Shown here one piece after another: positions 39,726 to 51,785 of a DNA stretch of 64,000 nucleotides. The stretch's first letter is position 1. Each line of letters opens with the position of its first letter. Position numbers and translations under genes: made by a program. The notes under the pieces are model-generated. The model was not told the origin of the DNA and searched no databases. It worked only from the letters and a program-made list of their open reading frames with translations. The stretch covers positions 186,001 to 250,000 of the forward strand of contig WACJ01000324.1 of assembly GCA_008973525.1 (NCBI GenBank), read 5' to 3'. Source of the stretch: Stenopsyche tienmushanensis. Lineage: Eukaryota > Arthropoda > Insecta > Trichoptera > Stenopsychidae.

Positions 39726-41340
39726 TTCGTAGAATTTTTTTTGGAAGAAATTGCGATAAAAACGAACCCAAATAAAGAAGAAAAAAATCCTACGAACTTA
39801 TTCAGAGATTTCCTGGGCTTGAATCATTCACGTCCAGAAAATCAGAATAAACTTGGATCGAAACCATCAATTTGTTGGTACGGTCATCTTAAATTGGTAA
39901 CACTTTATCTGGCAAACTAATTTACAGCTATTTATTGCGATAAATGGTTAATGCAGATTACTTTTGTATTATAAATTGAAGTATTTATTAAAATAATCAA
40001 TCAAAGTGATTATTTATTAAATAATTACAATACGAATAGCCATACAAACGATCATTTATATAAACACACATATATTATATATTTTTTCTTGAATACTAGA
40101 TTGATGTCTAGAAATATTTCATTGGAAAAGACGTCAAGAGCTCGAGCATAAAGTGTTAAAATCATCGCATTTTTTAAAACTTTTTTTCACAGTTCAATAT
40201 TGCTATTACAGCCGATGGTTCAGTAGTTGCAATTTTCGCAGATCGTGTATGGATCATTATATAAATATAAAGATTTGGATCTAAAAAAAAAATGGAAATT
40301 TAGCTATATATTCGTCATTGAACTCGAAAAACAGTTCATAACAAACAAATTAAAATCCAAGGAATGAAAATTGCAAAGAGCTTAATCCGCAATGGAAATA
40401 TGAGGCCGACCAAAAATGAGGAAACGTTTAATTGCCAAATCCGGCAGGACAATTAAAAAATATTTCAAATAACCAATTAATTGATCGCGATATTAAAAAT
40501 CGATTTCACAGTGTCCTTTTAAAATTAGCAACACAATTATCAACAACCGCAAGAATTCTGCGAGACACATTAAGTGCGGAACAGTTCAATTTTCTCTCGT
40601 ATGTCCCAGTTATCGCGATAATAACAAACGCTTTAAAAATCTCAGTCATATGCACAGCAAAAAAAGTGGTCAACCTTGTCGAGAAATAAGATCACTACGT
40701 GGGATCATTATGTAAAATCTAATGTAATTAAATGACCGCAGACAATATCGAATCTTTAATAAAAGGAGCTTTTCAAGTGTGAACGCAGCCGTCATGGCGT
40801 ACCATTGTGCGCGAGAATCGAGATTGATCGATTTCTGAAAGTTCTCCGGCGAAAAAAGAATATGACGAATGATCGTATGGAGTTTGTCATAAGCGATTAT
40901 TCAATGCTATCAGGTTATCATTTTTATCGTAAATATACATTGGCGTATCTGCGAGAAATTAAAACGATGGAGTGAAACCTTCGAGCGGCGAGGGTTAAGT
41001 TCTGAGAAAATGCTGCGGATATATGAAACAGATCATAGCAATAAGGAAGGGAAAGGATACAAAGTGACAAGGGATTTATTGAGGGGCCTATTTTATTAAT
41101 GGCATCCTTCAACTTGCGATAAAAACTCATGATTATACAAATTATAGGCACATATCCAATATGGAAGGCTTTTTGCATACGTTACGATTTAGTTATAAAA
41201 TAATTGTACTTATCGAATTAATAGGAATTTATATCTTTATGACGAAGTATAAGCATACCTCCCACAGTCCGGTAGAAATGATTTATTACAATTAATATAA
41301 GTTAACTATACATTTAAGAAGAAGCTAAGACTATTATGTA

Positions 41341-42024
41341 TCAGGCCAGTCCAAAAGTTCGTGCGCATTTTTTTTAAATGGTGTAAATAAAACCTAATTA
41401 AACATTAAATTAATTAAATGAATAAACATCTGCACTTCTTTTTTATTGGGTTTCGAAGGAGAGTCATTTTTAGACCGTTTGGTAACAGGTGATAAAATAT
41501 AGATCACACTTGGGTCTGTTTTTATGCTATAGATACGTTCCGCGGGGAGTCGCATAAAAAAAATATCCCATTATTTTAAAAAACCGCATAACTTCAAAAT
41601 CGCATTAAAAAATTCGCATAAAAAGAGACCACAAGTGTATTTATCATAAAGTCACAAGAAAAAGACAGTGGACTGATAAAGATAATTAGCTAATTCCAAC
41701 AGCAAAGGTTTATTTACACCCTAAAAATAAACTTTTAGGTGTTTGGTGGGATATGCATGGTGTGATTTATTATGAACTGTTCAAAGAATCAAATCAAATT
41801 ATCAATGCGACATTTAAACTTAAATAGTAAATTTATTTGGGAGCTTTTACCGCAACCTGCTTACTCCCTGGATATTGCCCCAAGCTATCTGCGAGATGGC
41901 GAGGAATTGTAGATTAAGGAAGGAGGAAAATATTCCATTGATTAAAAAATGTGTTAAATTGTGTTTTATTTACACTATTTAAAAAAAGTCCCAAAAATAC
42001 GCACGAACTTCTGGACTGACCTAA
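41341..42024 (+). mobile_element. Mariner element with TIRs and TA duplication, transposase broken
   Basis: Terminal repeats TCAGGCCAGTCCAAAAGTTC (left) and the inverse of TTAGGTCAGTCCAGAAGTTC (right), with TA at 41339-41340 and 42025-42026. Inside on the plus strand: a TGDKIWI block, then KVTRKRQW, then a WWDMHGVIYYELF stretch near 41740 and AYSLDIAPS near 41860. Its reading frame is interrupted by a nested MITE and many stops. A distinct terminal sequence shows this is a different mariner family from 658-1352. Confidence 0.9.
41508..41640. mobile_element. 'GCATAAAAA' MITE nested in the 41341 mariner
   Basis: Left end ACTTGGGTCTGTTTTTATGC, right end inverse (GCATAAAAAGAGACCACAAG). It splits the transposase between its GDKIWI and HKVTRKRQW blocks, so it arrived after the mariner. 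Confidence 0.8.
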
Positions 42025-42139
42025 TAATAATAATGAGCTAGCTGTGTTGTTCATTTATGAATAAACTAGACTAATGGAGGTATTACCATGGAATTATCTG
42101 TACTAATATAGACCCACGCCAAATAAGTTATCGTAGGTA

Positions 42140-43155
42140 TTAGGGTGTCCCATAAGTTTCTTTCGTTTTCATATTAAGAAAAAGACAAACAATAATTTGT
42201 ATTACATCAAAATTTATTGAATAATATATGATCCGTTCTGTTCTCTTACCTTTCTCTATCTCTCCGAAAGCCTCATAATGCCTTCTTGCCAAAATTTCTC
42301 AGGTTTGTTGGCAAAATATTGATCAAGGTACATTTTTATATCATTTTTTGAATTAAAATTTTTACCACGTAAAGAATTTTTCAATCAAAGAAATAAATAA
42401 TAATCTGAAGGGGCAATGTCCGGAGAGTATGGAGGATGAGGTAAAACATCCCAGTCAAATGATAATAATTTATTTCTGACGAGCAAAGATACATGAGGCC
42501 TGGCGTTATCGTGATAAAAAACAACGCCTCTGTTCGATAATTCTGGCCGTTTTCTGGCAATTGCATCCTTTAGATTGTCTAGTTGGAAACAATATTTTGT
42601 TGAATTGATCTTTACACCTTGCTGAAGGAGCTCATAATAAACTATCCCCTTCCAGTCCCACCAAATGCATAGGAAAACATTTTTGGATGTAGGCCAGGTT
42701 TAGCTACAGTTAAAGCTTCTGTACCCTTGGTCCGAGACCGTTTACGTTGGATATTCTCATAGAGTATCCAACTTTCATCTCCAGGGACAAGTCTCTTAAA
42801 AAAAGGTTGGCTATTATGTCGTTGGAGAAGAAGATCGCATGTTGAAATACGCTGAAGTTTATTTGAGTCAGTCAGTTCATGAGGAAGCCACACATCTGAA
42901 CGATTGATGTATCCCAATTTCGTCAGATGATTATGGACGGATGTTCGCGGAATTTCTAGCTTGTTAGCTATTTCGCGAACAGTATATCGCGGATTTTCTT
43001 CGACCATGGCTATGATTAGATCTGAATTCATTTGCGAAAGAAACTAACTTGATTTGCCAGTCTTCAAGAAAGAGAGACCCAGTTGCGAGACTTCATATAC
43101 GAGCCATTTTTCCAAATAAGATCAAGGTAGGCTTGAGGATAACGTCTTCTCTCGC
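42140..43155 (-). mobile_element. Mariner element, 5' end of transposase side lost
   Basis: Right (3') terminal repeat TTAGGGTGTCCCATAAGTTT at 42140 after TA. The minus-strand transposase runs leftwards from about 43150: ENPRYTVREIANKLEIPRTS, LVPGDESWILYENIQRKRS, WWDWKG, DNARPHVSLL, then HPPYSPDIAPSDYYLF and KPEKFW. The catalytic D,D34D layout is seen. The opposite terminal repeat and the first part of the helix-turn-helix are absent past 43155. About 1.0 kb of a 1.3-kb element. Confidence 0.9.
42642..43031 (-). pseudogene. Mariner transposase, N-terminal half
   Basis: 129-residue open frame with the second helix-turn-helix (YTVREIANKLEIPRTSVHNH) and the first catalytic Asp in GDESWILYEN. 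The frame is lost near 42680 by one extra base: the expected WWDWKG continues in the next frame. The rest, including DNARPH and the third Asp in SPDIAPSDYYLF, is read near 42560-42410. The transposase would resemble a 340-350 residue enzyme but is not functional as it stands. Confidence 0.9.
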
Positions 43156-43159
43156 TCTT

Positions 43160-45140
43160 GAATGCATCGGATCATTTTAATCCAGTCGTCATTTCAAACT
43201 CTCAATCTATTTACTGCGGCTCAAATCACGATCTGAAAGATTCTCGTTTTTCCTTGCCGCTACAAATTATTGATATATTTCCGTTTACATCGAGCATCTT
43301 TGTTTTTTCTGCTGATTATTACGTTAAGAATATAATTTCTACAATTCATTCGATGGAAATTAATATAAAATACATGCTATGCATTTTGAAGATCAATTCT
43401 AGTGATTGCTTCAGTTGATGAATTGCGCCAGGTGGATATCGTTCGAATCGATAAACATTGAACTCAAGCTACCATAAATATTTTTAATTTGTTCCATTGT
43501 CTTTTTGCAGCTCGATGCTATTGCCAATCGCTTTGAAATAGTTTATCTATCCATCGAAATGATCTCATTATGAGCAAGTTTGTTAATGACGAATTGAAAG
43601 ATGAGTTTCATGCAAAAATAAAATGAAAAATGCTGAATGTTATTCATAGATGATTGAAAATATTTATATGCTGTATACATAAAATCTCCATTGGTTCAGA
43701 TTTACTTCCAAATGTGATTCGTGGCTAAATGTAGATATCCTTAGCTATTAAAAGTAATAACATCCTGATTATGTATGATTAAAAGGAGTATTTCCTTTTA
43801 TGAATTTATTTTTATATTGATGGATCTTGAACGGATTTAATTTATAATGAATAACATTTTCGCCCAATAAACGTTTTATATTACCCTTGAATATCTTGAA
43901 ATCTTATGTTGTTCGATTTAAATACAATATGAACAAAAGTCGAAACAGTGATTATTGACGGCTGCTAGAAAATTGCTGGGACATCTCGTTATAAGCGAAA
44001 ATGAATTTAAAAAAAATATGGATGACATTTCAATGCAATCTTTGACTTCCTTTTTGCTATACGAATACTCATGATTTTAAGTCGGGAAATATATTTAGCT
44101 TGTTAAATATGTATTCAATTGTATATTAATCATATCTATAACTGTAATTGGATATTGTAAGATCATCGAGGAAGAAATATCCAAATGTCGTGATGTAAAG
44201 AAGCGTGCATCCAAAACGTGAAAAAAATGTGTTTGTTTACTAGCGTAAAAAATAGTTTTTGCCCGTAATTTTTATGAAAAGTTTACGTTATGTAATCTTT
44301 TTTCGTCAGTATCATCATAACGCCGATTCTTTTAACCAATCCAACGTCGAATATGGAATACTATCTACTGAAACTAATGAACATTTTCCGTCTGCACGCA
44401 ATGATTGCTGCTATCGGTCGTTCAATAGCGCGTGGGTAAAGGACCTCTGGCTGTCCAACGGTCTGCTTTTACACCAATTCGCTCTGCTCTTTTCTTCCAC
44501 ACTCCCTTTCCCTGATCAGGGCGACCTTCACCGTTGGCAATCGTCGCTGCTGTTTCACAGAAAACGAAACGAATTCAAGTCAATGAAAATGTATTTAATT
44601 ACAACTGCTGGACATCCTTGGAGCGGTCGTCTCGTTCTGTCCTGACCTGGACGTAGCCCGAGGCTCTCGTGATTCGGTTTATGTTCACCATATCGAGGTT
44701 AACACTCTGTTATTTCAAGTCGATAATGTAAATCTGGGATTTCCTATGCGGTCTCACGAATGATGTAAGGTTAACGATTGATCAGCTAATTGGTGTTCTA
44801 ATCATATCATGAGTCATCTACGCGCGAATCGGTCAACAATGCATACTTATGATAAGTCAGAAGAGCCTTTATCGGACAATGGAATATAGGGCAACTGCTA
44901 CCTGTTATATAAGGTGGATGCATAAGTTGTCGACCTTTCTTAACATTTTTAAAAATATATTTTCCGGTCCTATTATCCGTTTGAAACATCGTTTATTCGG
45001 ATGGGCTTTGTATTGAGTGTGAATTGATGTGTTTAGATTTTTTTTGAGTAGTTAGCTAATTTTAAATCATCATAAATTTAGATGCTATATTTGTCCGCCA
45101 ATTACCATCCGTACAAATCCATTTATCTGTCAGAACCATC
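43160..45140. other. No gene recognised
   Basis: A 128-codon plus frame (44259-44645), starting at TTG, overlies a GC-richer part at 44380-44650. Its product is not recognised and lacks a plausible start or splice sites. Confidence 0.45.
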
Positions 45141-45149
45141 GCAGCGTGT

Positions 45150-45310
45150 ATGAAGATTGTACATAAACAAATAAATACTGTCGATACCACACAATATTCG
45201 GTTATTTCCTCAAGTAAACATAAACACTATACTTGAAATCGATTCATTATATCATTCACATCATTATTAGTCGATAAATTTGGGTTAACACTATATAATT
45301 ATTTTTATTT
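45150..45310 (-). repeat. Dispersed repeat, copy lacking the CT-rich core
   Basis: ATACTGTCGATACCACACAA, TATTCGGTTATTTC and TATTAGTCGATAAATTTGGG match 7995-8090 in the same orientation. Confidence 0.6.
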
Positions 45311-45702
45311 ACACTAGATAATTATACAAATATTACTATGCCTAAAATATTCACGCATTGACTATTATTTGTGCTCTATTAAACGGAAATAAATATTTCA
45401 TCAAGGATGATTAAAAAAAATGCCAAAATGAACATACGGTATTTATAGATAAGTGCCATTAAATTTACAAAAATATCAGAATTTAACGTCAATCTGTTCC
45501 TGATTCGACATTGGGACGAAAATGTCAAACATAAATGCCCGCTGTGAGTGCAATTTGTCGCAATGAAAAATTCATTTGAATTGTGATTAATTTTGTTATT
45601 TTTGGTCTCAGTACTTAGTATGATGACTCTCCTCAATGCCGGGATAAAGTGGGATTGATGTGGCATTTTAGAATTCTTGCTCGAATAGGAACATACGAGA
45701 AA

Positions 45703-46236
45703 TATCCCGAAAGTAAGTGTACTATTTTTTTAATATTTTTTTTAGAAAAAGTGTATTTGAGAAATAAAAACAGGATATTGTTGATACATTTATTTATTAA
45801 CTATTTTTTAACACATTCGCCATCCCGTTCAATGTATTTGGCGAGCCATGGCACAAGTTCCTTTATGCCTTCCCCGAAGTACCTTTTTCTGCACCTCTTC
45901 GCTTAGTTGAAAATTTAATTCTACCCATGTGTTCTTTCAGGGAAGGGAAAAGATGATAATCTGAAGGCGCCAAGTCAGGGAAATACGGGGGGGGGGGTTG
46001 TTAAAAAAAATTCAACCTAATAAGTCCAAGAGCGCCTTGGTGGCTAACGCTGTGTGAGGACTTTTGTTTTGAATGGTTCTTTTGAATTTTTGACGACTCT
46101 CTTTTTGACTCAGACGTGTAATGAGACACTCGTTTTGTCAGGAGATCTCCCTCTACCATTCAGTATCGCCAACCCTTAAAAAAACAAAAAGTCACGGCCC
46201 GTTATTGTCATAGTACACTTACTTTCGGGATGTCTC
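45703..46236 (-). mobile_element. Short mariner derivative with perfect-type terminal repeats
   Basis: ATCCCGAAAGTAAGTGTACTA at the left is repeated in reverse at the right (TAGTACACTTACTTTCGGGA). Inside on the minus strand is only the transposase end: YFPDLAPSDYHLFPSLKEHM near 45960-45905, then frame-shifted sequence reading KELVPWLAKYIERDG near 45850. About 0.53 kb. A run of ten or more G lies near 45988. Confidence 0.85.
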
Positions 46237-46364
46237 CTCGTTCTCACTAATAAGATATCCAAGGGAATTATCCTTATCTAGCTGAATAATTGAGTTCATA
46301 ATATAGTATATTTGGTAAAAGCGTATTGGGTGAATAAAAAGTCAGAATGTTCCTGTTTTTAAAT

Positions 46365-47120
46365 TGATCATCAGTTGACCGGGTGGATGCTAGACTCCAT
46401 GATGCCCACTCTTAAAACCCCAGTGGAGGAAGCCAACCCTACGCCCGTGAACAACAGTTTAACCTCTTGGGTAATGATGTGTAGAGGTGTGCAAAAGTAA
46501 CCTCGTCGGTTTGCTCATCAAACGCAGCTGGGGTAGCCCAGCTAACATGAATTGGGTCACCCTGTGCTGCGTACCCATAAAAAGGCGTGTAGAACAGCCG
46601 ATTATAGTAGTTGGTGGAGATTGTGTCAAAGGCTCATTACTATTCTCAAAAGCCTAGACAAACAAGGGAGAACGGCTTTGGGCTGTTCGAACAGCGACTC
46701 GTCTCCGTGGTTAGGTACTACAAATGGCCGAATCGATATGAGTACGATGGGGAAGAGGTAGCCCCTGCAGTCCGTCATCTGCTGCAGCCCCCTTCAATAT
46801 GAGGTTGGACTCGTGATGGCAGTGAAACCACGGAAGTAAATCCCTTGAATTTAGCATAACCTTAGTCTTTCACTTCCATCGCACCTTCAGGTGCATATGG
46901 TCTAAATCTGGTCTTTCCCGTGGAATTTTCGCCTCCTCTGGAGGGCGTGGGCAAACTGGGTGGGCACCTGGACGCTCCACGCGTAGCGTTTCTCGCGGTG
47001 CTAAATGATCAGTGGAAGACATTTTTTATGTGGCTAGTCCTGGGTAACCCGGAATAGACCACACAGCAGCGCAGGAAATAGGTTCGATTGATAATGAGCC
47101 CCCAATCCAGTCAGTCGCTG
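46365..47120 (+). repeat. 0.7-kb dispersed repeat, copy B
   Basis: Begins near GACCGGGTGGATGCTAGACT and ends near AATCCAGTCAGTCGCTG. Same orientation as copy C 2.8 kb downstream. Contains AGCTGGGGTAGCCCAGCTAA, a near-palindrome, also present in the other copies. Confidence 0.8.
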
Positions 47121-48699
47121 TCTGATGTCTGTCGTCTTGATCATCGGTTGAATTCGATCAAAATGAAATAAAAATACTGGTCTCATCAGCAACAAATTGA
47201 TTAAATGTAAAAATACAGCATTCTTGTCATCGCGAACCATAGATCTTAAATTACATGGCACATTTTCCCATCATACAAATCCAATCATTGTTTATAACGT
47301 ATGTTATGAAAGTCGAAAAAGTGTTTACGGAAAATAAAAATCGCATTATTAGTAAACACCTTTATGGATATTCTTAGTAAAGTGTATCTATAATATGTGA
47401 GTATTAATAATAAATAAAAAATATGAGGAAGTTATTCAACGCAATGAGTCCGCCTGTGGGTAAAATTATAACATTGATTTCCTACAATCTGTTTATCGAC
47501 GTATATACGTTGTATTTAAGAAATGATTTGAATGTGACACGATGTCCATCTAAAGGGAGTTTCAATCAGGACGACAACATGTTTACTCGAAATCCTCGAC
47601 CTGGAAGTATTATAATTGGAAGTGAGGCGGGCGAAGAATGGCAGATTTTCATCGCCAAGGTCGACTTTGTGATGACGGTTTGTTTCCATGATATACGCGT
47701 TTGAAAAATCTTACATAAGATCATGGAGCAGATCGTCGCGTTGGACGGCTCGATCCAATACGCGAAAAATCTTGCAAATACGACCACAATTTAGGCGAAT
47801 TTCCGGTTGTGCTAAATAGCAAATTATATGTCGCTAAAACACTAAAACAATTTCAGTGGCGTTAAAAGACTGTATATTTTTTCTATGCCGGTTAATACTA
47901 TTAGATCATGTGTGGTTGTTCATGTGTATGATAAGTACACAGTTAAATAATTGCTATGTGTCTTTATGTGGAAGATAAGAGGTATTAATACATAATCATT
48001 GTTGCTTTACCGGTGGAAGTTTATATTCGCAGTTTGAATAGAAACTCCTTCTGTGTGGAGGTTTAGTGTCGAATCATTGCATTGAAATTGTGGTGGTTGA
48101 GTTTGCTTTTTTTCATATTGTGAGTATTGAAATGCACAGAACCGAATCATTTTCATGAAAATTATCGTTCAGCATTGTCGCCTTATCAAAGCATATAATT
48201 ATTTTCCTGAAAAATAGTGTTAAATGCACGCCAACAATATGTTCAACGAAGCTTTTGATCGAGTTTCCATTAGAATAAATGTAAGCCACCAACAATCGCG
48301 GTGTTAAATTTTGAAGGACCGGATGCATCATAATTTTGTGGTCACATAGATAAAAATGGGCGATTATAAAAGTCATTTATGACAATTTAAATATTTTAAT
48401 AGTTATCCACTATGTTTATGTGTTTTTTTATCGAAAATAAGCCAATTGTGCAAGAATAGTTTCATCATAAATAATCCAAACTAATAAAAGCAAGGATTAT
48501 GATCTTCTTGGCAAGACATATTTGTTATTTACAAGTGTGTTCGCTTTAAGAGTAAATTAATTTAGTGTTTTAGTATTTAAAAATGTGGTCGATAAATATA
48601 CCACATATGAATTTGAATACTGGCTATATAATACTTGATTTGACATGCGGTGGTTTTCAGTAATTCCTTTTATGGGTTTATATCAAGATTCACATCATA
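47121..48699. other. No gene recognised
   Basis: A 93-codon plus frame at 47423-47704 has partly protein-like composition (GSIIIGSEAGEEWQIFIAKV) but no known domain. Confidence 0.4.
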
Positions 48700-49010
48700 A
48701 TCATCATCATTATCATTGTGCAGCTACAAACAGTCCATTGCAGGACTAGAACCTCTTCAATATAGATTCACAGGAAGGCGTTACATCCAATTCGTCTGTA
48801 TCATACATTCACCTATTCGTTTGCTCAATATTAAAGGTAGCATGACATTCGAGTTTAATTTAGATCGCTCACCCAGCGGGCCACCTGGATAAACGTGTCG
48901 AAAGGCGTTTTCGTAACCGTCTCGATAGGGAGTGTGGGATTTTTTTAAAGACCGAGTAGTTTTCCTTAGGCGATAGTGAAAAACTACTCTAGACGACCTT
49001 GTTGATTTTA
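48700..49010 (+). repeat. Dispersed repeat shared with 34680-34885
   Basis: Longer copy than that at 34680. It starts in a CATCAT tract and includes TAAAGACCGAGTAG and the ACTACTCTAGACGACC end. It directly precedes the 0.7-kb repeat copy C. Confidence 0.65.
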
Positions 49011-49184
49011 CTGAAAAGGGGTTTCTGGGGTACAGAGTACAGTCCCCTCTTTCCTCGCAAGGGCGCAATCGGGCTAAGATGAAGTCCTATGTGACGCAAA
49101 AATGCATCTCGGATTCGCTCCTACATCAACTGAGGCGTATCCCCGTTTACGAGCAACTTACCCCCGCGAATTCGAGACTAGTTC

Positions 49185-49840
49185 GTTTAGTTTCCGGGTG
49201 GGTGCTAGACTCCACGATGCCTACCCATAAAACCCCAGGGGGGAATCAAACCTGCACCCGTGGACAACGGTTGAACCTTTGGGGTAATGGTGTGGAATAG
49301 AGGTGTACGAAAGTAACCCCGTCGGTTTGCTTACCAATGTTAGCTGGGGGAGCCCAGCTAACAAGAGTTGGGTGAGCAGGTCACCCTGTGTTGCATGACT
49401 GCGACTCGTCTCCGGTACTAAGGGTACAGGTACTAAGAATAACCGTATCGATACTAGTACCATGAAGAAGGGGTAGTCCTTGCAGTACGTCATCTGCTGT
49501 AGCCCCCTTCAAACTGAGGTTGTACTCGTGGTGGCAGTGTTCCCTTGAATTTAGATTAACCTTTATCCTTTCTCCTCCATCGCACCTTTGGGTGCACGTA
49601 GTCTGAAGCTGGCCTTCCTGTAGAAGTCCAGCCTTCTTTGGGGGGCGTGGATCAAAAGGGGTGGATGCCTGGACGCTCTGCGCGTAGCGTTTTTCGTGGG
49701 GCTGAAAGATCAGTGGAAGAAACTCTCTGTGTAGCTAGTCCGGGGTAACCCGGAACAGACCATGCAGCAGCGCAGGAAATGGGATCGATATATAATTGAT
49801 CCCCTAATCCAGTCAATCGCTGTTTGTCGTCTGTCATGTT
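49185..49840 (+). repeat. 0.7-kb dispersed repeat, copy C
   Basis: Begins near TTTCCGGGTGGGTGCTAGAC, ends near AATCCAGTCAATCGCTG. The antisense open frame at 49652-49837 parallels that of copy A. Conserved GC-rich character against an AT-rich surrounding indicates relatively recent arrival. Confidence 0.8.
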
Positions 49841-51534
49841 CCTTTAGTTTTCCAGTCGTTGAGCCAGTAGTGTTAATTGAAAGATTTCACATAATGTAAA
49901 TGCACAGAAAGGGTGGGAACCTTAAAAAACTAAGTAGTCTTTAGTGAATGGCTATGAATATTAAGCAGTGTATCGTAGATACAGGTACAGGTAGTATTTC
50001 GTAGCTGTGGAAGCTACAACTGAACAACGTTTTATACATATGTTAAAAATGGGGGTATATGTATTTACGCAATCTATATGCGTAGACATAATTAACATTT
50101 CTAGTTAGGATAGTCCATAGAAAACCTTCAAAATAGGCAGGGCTTCGAACCGGAGATAACAGTTCGAAGCCCTGAAAACAAGTCTTATTATGTAAATAAA
50201 GGTTTCGCATAAAATATTATATATATCTTTACGTTATGAGGAAAAGAACTCCACTTCAAATAAATATTGTTTTAAAATTTCACAACATTTATAAGTATAA
50301 ACGATAATATCTTAATGCTTGAAATATATTGAAGAAAATATTACAAATATGCCATAAAATATGTTTATAAGATTATAGAGATTATAGTTGATCGTTATAT
50401 CGAAGACGTTTCATCATAGCTCTATGAAAATGGATCAAGAGCGGTTTGAGATTGCGGAAATTCTTTAAAATTATGATAGTCTTAGATAGTCTTTTGATGT
50501 TGACTGTAATAAATTAAATATTCCTAAAAGACGATTTGGGTGAAATATCTGGATTTATTACATGATTTATATTAATGCAGCCTATTAAACGCTTATTATA
50601 TTATGATATTTACTATTAAAATAATTGCATCATACATTACCTAAAATAAGCTTTCTATTATTTTACGATTGTGGCACACTTTTAAGTATTTAAAATCATT
50701 AATGTAATTAAATTACGCCATTACAATTGAGAAAAATATATTTTTTATATTTGGCATTAATATTTTGTGATTTATGATTTCTTCATGTTCGACACGTTCA
50801 TCTTGATGGCTCTCCGGATGACTTCTTCTCATAAAGTCATTCAGGTTAAATGCGTTCAGTGGTCGATTGAATGTCAAGGTGAATTTCGATGGTTTTGCAT
50901 GAATATTGAGATGCAATATATTTGTGTTCCACAACACTTAAAACATTATATAAATTACAGACTAATGGAATTATCAGCTTCGTGTATATTTTTTTAATGC
51001 TCCCAGATGGTAAAAATGTTATGTAAAACACACAGGTGAACGAATACATTAATCGAAGCAAAAAATCGACGTTATATAAGTCAGTAAATGTTTTCATGTT
51101 AACATTGAATTTATTCAAGAAGTGCGGATAAACGCGAAGAAAGATTTGCACAATATGGAATAAATAATCCATCCAGAAAATATGATCGAATATATTCTGG
51201 AAATGGTCAAAGTGGAGTGATAATATGTCAATTAGTGTGCGAGAGGGAAAAATGATTGTATGGGTGGTGTGATTTAAAACATTGCGAACCGGCGCTTTGG
51301 AAATGCTTGTTGGATGTTAAAATAGTATTTCATTTTTCATTCTAAAAACGAAAATATTGAGTCGCGAAAGAATTTTATTTATTTAAGAAAAGATAAAAAT
51401 ACTATTCAAAAATAGGTTAAAAAAAACACTAAAAAATATTATTTTGAAAATATGTCCGAAATAACATTAAAGCATCGAGTGTATCGTCATTTAGTCTGGA
51501 TTTGTGAGGATTTGTGCGCGTGAGAGATAAAATT
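49841..51534. other. No gene recognised
   Basis: AT-rich; short chance frames on both strands around 50710-51170. Confidence 0.5.
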
Positions 51535-51785
51535 CCTTTCTGCTGAGACACGGACTAAAACTCGTAAAAATTCCCGATTTCCCAACAAATTATTTATTTC
51601 CGTCGCTGCAGATGTAATACTTATATATTATAATACTTTGATGTGATTCGTAATTATATTACGGAGGAATACAAAAAATCTGAATCCCGTATCTATTATA
51701 TTTCATATCGATATTTCCATTATTAGAGTCGAGGTGTAGTAAATACATCACCGGTAGGGAAAGGTTAATATAACAATTTGAAAAA
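51535..51785 (-). repeat. Dispersed repeat, copy 2 (inverse of 1610-1862)
   Basis: Nearly base-for-base reverse complement of 1610-1862, including the CATCACCGGT, CGGAGGAATACAAA and GTCGCTGCAGATG-like stretches. The pair is about 50 kb apart. Confidence 0.8.

Noticed and set aside
44259..44645. 128-codon plus-strand ORF
   Set aside because: Begins at TTG, not ATG, with no recognised homologue; explained by locally higher GC and fewer stops.
47080..47100. GGTTCGATT-like tRNA B-box
   Set aside because: Part of the 0.7-kb repeat; no A-box or cloverleaf at proper spacing.
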